Part shown: positions 6,075 through 8,468 of the stretch, in pieces
How the letters are laid out: each line of letters starts with the position of its first letter
How positions within the stretch are numbered: position 1 is the stretch's first letter
NCBI GenBank assembly: GCA_018816925.1
Contig: JAHIUP010000046.1
Location: forward strand, 1 to 8,468
Direction of reading: 5' to 3'
Length of the DNA stretch: 8,468 nucleotides
DNA from: Patescibacteria group bacterium
GTDB taxonomy: Bacteria > Patescibacteriota > Minisyncoccia > Minisyncoccales > UBA10102
The notes under the pieces: model-generated
Seen by the model: only the letters and a program-made list of their open reading frames with translations
Databases searched by the model: none
What the model was told of the DNA's origin: nothing
Translations under genes and position numbers: made by a program

Positions 6075-6667
6075 CTTTTTAGTGTCTCCTCATCTGCGTA
6101 CTCAAGTTCTCCTCCCAGGGGAAGCCCACGGCCCAGGCGTGTTGTGGGAACAGAAAAGGGCTTAAGGAACCGTTCCAAATACAAAGCGGTGGCTTCCCCT
6201 TCCGTTGTGGGATTCGTGGCAAGGATGATTTCCCGAAGACGAATCTTCGGACCGATATCCTGCAGGCGCGCCTTGAGTTCTTTAAGGCGGAGCCGGGAAA
6301 GGTCTTCTGTTTGGAGCATGCCCACGGTGCCCCCGAGAATAAAGTACAGGCCTCGGTACCGCAGGGTTCGTTCAAGCGCCTCCAGGTCGCTTTCTTTTTC
6401 CACGATACAGAGCAGGGAACGGTCTCTCGTTTCATCCAGGCACAATGCGCAGAAACCCTTTTTTTGCGGGGCTTCATCAAATGGATTGAAGCAAAATCTG
6501 CACAGGCGCACCTTCTCGTGCAGTTCTCCTATTGCCGCCATGAGATCTTCCGCTTCTTTCTTGTCCGCCTTCAAAAGATGAAAGGTGAAACGGGAGGCCG
6601 TTCTTGGCCCCACAGCAGGGAAGCGGGAGAATGCTCCAATAAGTCGCTGGATGCTTTGAGAGTACAT
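6053..6667 (-). CDS. recR: Recombination mediator protein RecR
   Basis: RecR works with RecO/RecF to load RecA on gapped DNA. The 204-residue product matches the family's usual length (about 200) and domain order. A helix-hairpin-helix is at about 1-35 (LIGAFSRFPAVGPRTASRFTFHLL), a four-cysteine zinc site has Cys56/Cys59 and Cys73/Cys76, and a Toprim domain runs from about 84 (LLCIVEKESDLEALE, Glu90) through FILGG and ILATNPTTEGEATALYL (148-164). The C-terminal TTRLGRGLPLGGELEYADEETLKSALEGRR follows. The stretch after FILGG (VGMLQTEDLSRLR) lacks the usual S-P-L-x-G-x-G-P, a local deviation. The ATG at 6667 begins 3 nt after the dnaB stop, with no Shine-Dalgarno, so coupling to dnaB is likely. 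The last codons double as a hairpin and are duplicated downstream. Confidence 0.96.
   Translation of the reverse strand: MYSQSIQRLIGAFSRFPAVGPRTASRFTFHLLKADKKEAEDLMAAIGELHEKVRLCRFCFNPFDEAPQKKGFCALCLDETRDRSLLCIVEKESDLEALERTLRYRGLYFILGGTVGMLQTEDLSRLRLKELKARLQDIGPKIRLREIILATNPTTEGEATALYLERFLKPFSVPTTRLGRGLPLGGELEYADEETLKSALEGRR
6057..6080 (+). terminator. Possible rplU intrinsic terminator inside the recR 3' end
   Basis: On the plus strand CGCCTT (6057-6062), loop CCTTCC and AAGGCG (6069-6074) are followed by CTTTTT (6075-6080), the classic stem plus U-tract. A longer alternative stem pairs 6039-6046 with 6065-6072. If used, the rplU transcript runs antisense into the end of recR. Confidence 0.45.
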
Positions 6668-6670
6668 CTG

Positions 6671-8083
6671 TTAGAAGGGGATGTCGGGTCCTGCCTCGCG
6701 TTCTTCCTGCGGGGCCTCCACGTCCTGGGCGAGATCCTCAAAGCTCGCCGTGTTCTCGTCAAAGTAGAGCTTTACGGAGCCCACGGGGCCGTTCCGGTGT
6801 TTTGCTATGATGATTTCCGCAATGTTCTGGTTCGTGGGCTCTGTTCTATATCTATCCTCCCTGTAGATGAACATCACCACGTCCGCGTCTTGCTCCAGGC
6901 CTCCGCTTTCTCGTAAATCAGAGAGGCGGGGACGGGGAGGAGTACGGCTCTCCACGGCGCGCGAAAGCTGGGAAAGGGCAAGCACGGGGATATTCAGTTC
7001 CCGTGCGAGGTTCTTGAGCGACCGGGAGATCTCTGTTACCTGCTGTACGGGGCTTGCCATGCTGTTGCGGGGCTCAATGAGCTGTATGTAGTCAATGATG
7101 AGAAGGCCGAGACCCTTGTTTGCCTGAAGGCGCCTCGCCATTGCCCTCATCTGGAGTACATTCTGGGAGGAGGCGTCCTCAATGAAAAGCGGGGCTTCCG
7201 AAAGGAACCCCATTGCTTCCTGGATTTTTGCATAGTCGTTGTCATCGCCCACAGAAGAAAGTTTCCCTGTGCGCAGTCGCCAGAGATCCACCTTTGCTTG
7301 GGAGGCGAGGAGCCGATCCACGAGCTGGTCCTTGGACATCTCCAAGCTGAATATGCCCACGGGTATCTTGTGATTCACGGAGAGGCGCCTTGCAATATCT
7401 GTGGCAAGCGCGGACTTTCCTAAGCTGGGACGGGCGGCAAGGATGACGAAGTCCGACTTTTGGAGTCCGGAAAGAATGTGATCAAGGCCTTCGAATCCAG
7501 TGGGTACGCCCCGTGTTCCCGTTTCGTGCCGAGAGAGGCGGTCAATGCGTTCAAAGGCCTCCTCAAGGGTATCTTTCACCTGCACGAAGTTGCGGGAGAT
7601 TGAACGCTGGGCAACGCCGAAAATCCTTCCTTCCGCCCGGTCGAGAAGCACCTCGGGATCCTCCGACTCGTCATATCCCATGAGGCCGATATCATAGGAG
7701 GCAGAGATGAGATCGCGGAGGAGGCGTTTCTTTTGGACGGTCTTAGCATAACTCAACACGTGCGAGGCCGTAGGCACCGTATTGATAAGCTGGGTGAGAT
7801 AGCTATGACCTCCAACATGCTCCAACTGGTTCTTTTCCCGGAGCCGGCCCGACACGGAAAGGAGGTCTACCGAGTCCCTGCGCTCAAACAACTCCAGGAT
7901 TGCCTGATAGATTGTTTGGTGGATGCCTTTGTAGAAGTCCTCGGGTTCGAGAAAATCCACCACCTTCACGATGGCGTCTTTGTCAAGCATGAGACATCCC
8001 AGTAGAGACATCTCCGACTCTACCGCCTGTGGCGGGAGACGTTCGGGGAGCACTGCCCTGGGGGTACGGGTAAGCTCTGCCAT
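6671..8083 (-). CDS. dnaB: Replicative DNA helicase DnaB
   Basis: The hexameric 5'-3' helicase of the replication fork. With the start at 8083 the product is 470 residues, the same size as E. coli DnaB (471). The N-terminal domain is at about 14-115 (PPQAVESEMSLLGCLMLD, DFYKGIHQTIYQAI, YLTQLINTVPTASHVLSYA), the linker helix at about 116-190, and the RecA-like domain starts at PTGFEGLD (194-201). Walker A is ARPSLGKSA (217-225), followed by FSLEMS (245-250); Walker B is LLIIDYIQLI (327-336); then LALSQLSRAVESR (368-380), LRESGGLEQDADVV (390-403) and KHRNGP (428-433). There is no intein, although DnaB is a common intein host. The frame stays open to 8209, but the extra 42 residues have no DnaB counterpart and cover a strong promoter and a palindrome. 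It is the first gene of the dnaB-recR operon. Confidence 0.97.
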   Translation of the reverse strand: MAELTRTPRAVLPERLPPQAVESEMSLLGCLMLDKDAIVKVVDFLEPEDFYKGIHQTIYQAILELFERRDSVDLLSVSGRLREKNQLEHVGGHSYLTQLINTVPTASHVLSYAKTVQKKRLLRDLISASYDIGLMGYDESEDPEVLLDRAEGRIFGVAQRSISRNFVQVKDTLEEAFERIDRLSRHETGTRGVPTGFEGLDHILSGLQKSDFVILAARPSLGKSALATDIARRLSVNHKIPVGIFSLEMSKDQLVDRLLASQAKVDLWRLRTGKLSSVGDDNDYAKIQEAMGFLSEAPLFIEDASSQNVLQMRAMARRLQANKGLGLLIIDYIQLIEPRNSMASPVQQVTEISRSLKNLARELNIPVLALSQLSRAVESRTPPRPRLSDLRESGGLEQDADVVMFIYREDRYRTEPTNQNIAEIIIAKHRNGPVGSVKLYFDENTASFEDLAQDVEAPQEEREAGPDIPF

Positions 8084-8092
8084 AATACCCCC

Positions 8093-8121
8093 ATCATATA
8101 GAGGAGAGAGGGGAGTGGCAA
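8093..8121 (-). promoter_or_regulatory. dnaB promoter, nearly leaderless
   Basis: On the minus strand TTGCCA (8121-8116), exactly 17 nt, then TATGAT (8098-8093); each box is 5 of 6 to consensus. The ATG lies 9 nt further on, leaving a leader of about 3 nt. The GGGGG between the -10 and the ATG would lie upstream of the predicted start site, so it is not a clear ribosome site. This promoter also decides the dnaB start. Confidence 0.65.
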
Positions 8122-8151
8122 GCCCCCACACCAATACATTGGTGTGGGGGC
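8122..8151. promoter_or_regulatory. 30-bp near-perfect palindrome between two back-to-back promoters
   Basis: Two 14-bp arms, GCCCCCACACCAAT (8122-8135) and ATTGGTGTGGGGGC (8138-8151), flank a central AC. The palindrome abuts the dnaB -35 (8121) and ends 8 bp before the -35 of the rightward promoter (8160). It is upstream of both predicted start sites and so not in either mRNA, which favours a DNA operator. No T-tract follows on either strand. Confidence 0.7.
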
Positions 8152-8159
8152 AAGTCCCG

Positions 8160-8187
8160 TTGACAGAAGTTCCAATTATGCTACCAT
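8160..8187 (+). promoter_or_regulatory. Promoter of the rightward sigma-4-like gene
   Basis: A perfect TTGACA -35 (8160-8165), 16-nt spacer, and TACCAT (8182-8187) preceded by TATGC (extended -10). The predicted leader is about 43 nt before the ATG at 8237. Confidence 0.55.
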
Positions 8188-8225
8188 TTAATCGATTCGT
8201 CAAACGCACTTTAAAGGATTAAGAA

Positions 8226-8232
8226 GGGAGGG
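8226..8232 (+). promoter_or_regulatory. Shine-Dalgarno of the rightward gene
   Basis: GGGAGGG ends 4 nt before the ATG at 8237; the core GGAGG is 5 nt away. It is a strong ribosome-binding site that fixes the start of the partial gene. Confidence 0.7.
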
Positions 8233-8236
8233 CGCA

Positions 8237-8468
8237 ATGCCCGATCAGCAAGAAATGTACGAGCGCTTCAGAAAGCTCATCGGTAACGTAGTAGGACAGG
8301 GGAGATTCGTAAAAACATCTATTCCTGCGCAGGAGGGTGACATTTCCCTTCAGGAAGCTGTTGAGATGGTTCTCCGCACCCTTCCTCATTATCTCGCAGA
8401 GGCGCTTTCCTTGCGCTACGGGCTAACAGGAACGGAACCCTACACCTATTCTGCACTTGGGCTACTTC
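8237..8468 (+). CDS. Partial protein with sigma region 4-like segment, cut by window end
   Basis: Seventy-seven codons are visible, starting MPDQQEMYERFRKLIG. Residues 1-37 are not recognised. From about 40 (EAVEMVLRTLPHYLAEALSL) the text runs into RYGLTGTEPYTYSALGLL, which lines up with the start of sigma-70 region 4, as in this window's own sigma (LRLRFGWENGRSWTLDEVG). No region 2 precedes it, so it would be a stand-alone region-4 helix-turn-helix protein rather than a complete sigma factor. The frame is open to the window edge and the recognition helix lies outside. It has its own promoter and strong ribosome site and is divergent from dnaB, sharing the 30-bp palindrome. A different helix-turn-helix regulator remains possible. 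Confidence 0.6.
   Translation, partial: MPDQQEMYERFRKLIGNVVGQGRFVKTSIPAQEGDISLQEAVEMVLRTLPHYLAEALSLRYGLTGTEPYTYSALGLL

Noticed and set aside
6311..6916. 201-codon plus-strand frame across recR and dnaB
   Set aside because: Antisense shadow of two firmly identified genes; no recognisable domain or ribosome site.
6671..8083. Intein in DnaB
   Set aside because: The protein is the normal 470 residues with continuous Walker A, Walker B and later motifs.
8084..8209. In-frame upstream extension of dnaB (42 more residues)
   Set aside because: It has no DnaB counterpart, encodes the palindrome and overlaps a good -35/-10 promoter; starting at 8083 gives the normal DnaB length and N-terminus.
2..8468. 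UGA-to-glycine recoding as in Gracilibacteria/Absconditabacteria
   Set aside because: All gene frames are full length under the standard code with no in-frame TGA required; lack of TGA stops among seven genes can be chance.
2..8468. tRNA, rRNA, CRISPR array, transposase or defence system
   Set aside because: No cloverleaf, rRNA core motif, regularly spaced repeat or related protein was seen on either strand by eye.

Overview
The window is a compact stretch of bacterial chromosome carrying eight protein genes, six complete and one cut by each window edge. The proteins are bacterial (bL21, RecR, replicative helicase DnaB, a primary sigma factor, RmuC). Short intergenic gaps, promoters lying almost on top of start codons, and a sigma factor with a long spacer between regions 1.2 and 2.1 suggest a small-genome lineage such as the Candidate Phyla Radiation (Parcubacteria-like). 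That placement is an inference, not a proof. The standard genetic code fits: no reading frame needs UGA as a sense codon, and the seven visible stops are TAA or TAG.

Layout. (1) 2-2954, plus strand: the C-terminal three quarters of a P2-type cation ATPase, followed after 4 nt by a CaCA-family cation exchanger. They look like a two-gene cation-export unit. (2) 3008-4042, plus strand: rmuC with its own promoter. (3) 4095-5414, minus strand: the primary sigma factor, convergent with rmuC across a long interrupted palindrome. (4) 5415-5565: a divergent promoter region between the sigma gene and rplU with a 19-bp palindrome. (5) 5566-5883, plus strand: rplU. (6) 5884-6052: a hairpin-rich convergent gap between rplU and recR, holding a second copy of the last 22 bp of recR. 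(7) 6053-8083, minus strand: a dnaB-recR operon. (8) 8084-8236: a divergent promoter region with a 30-bp near-perfect palindrome exactly between two back-to-back promoters. (9) 8237 to the window end, plus strand: a partial gene whose visible C-terminal part resembles sigma region 4.

The content is mostly housekeeping: translation (L21), replication (DnaB), recombination (RecR, RmuC), transcription (sigma factor and a possible sigma-4 protein) and cation homeostasis. I see no defence island, CRISPR array, transposase, tRNA or rRNA. The points most worth a second look are the two palindromes between divergent promoters, the duplicated recR tail inside a run of stem-loops, two altered textbook motifs in the ATPase (DKTLTLT, AGAPE), the lost acidic residues in the exchanger, and a split between genes with almost no 5' leader and sigma-type genes with Shine-Dalgarno leaders.
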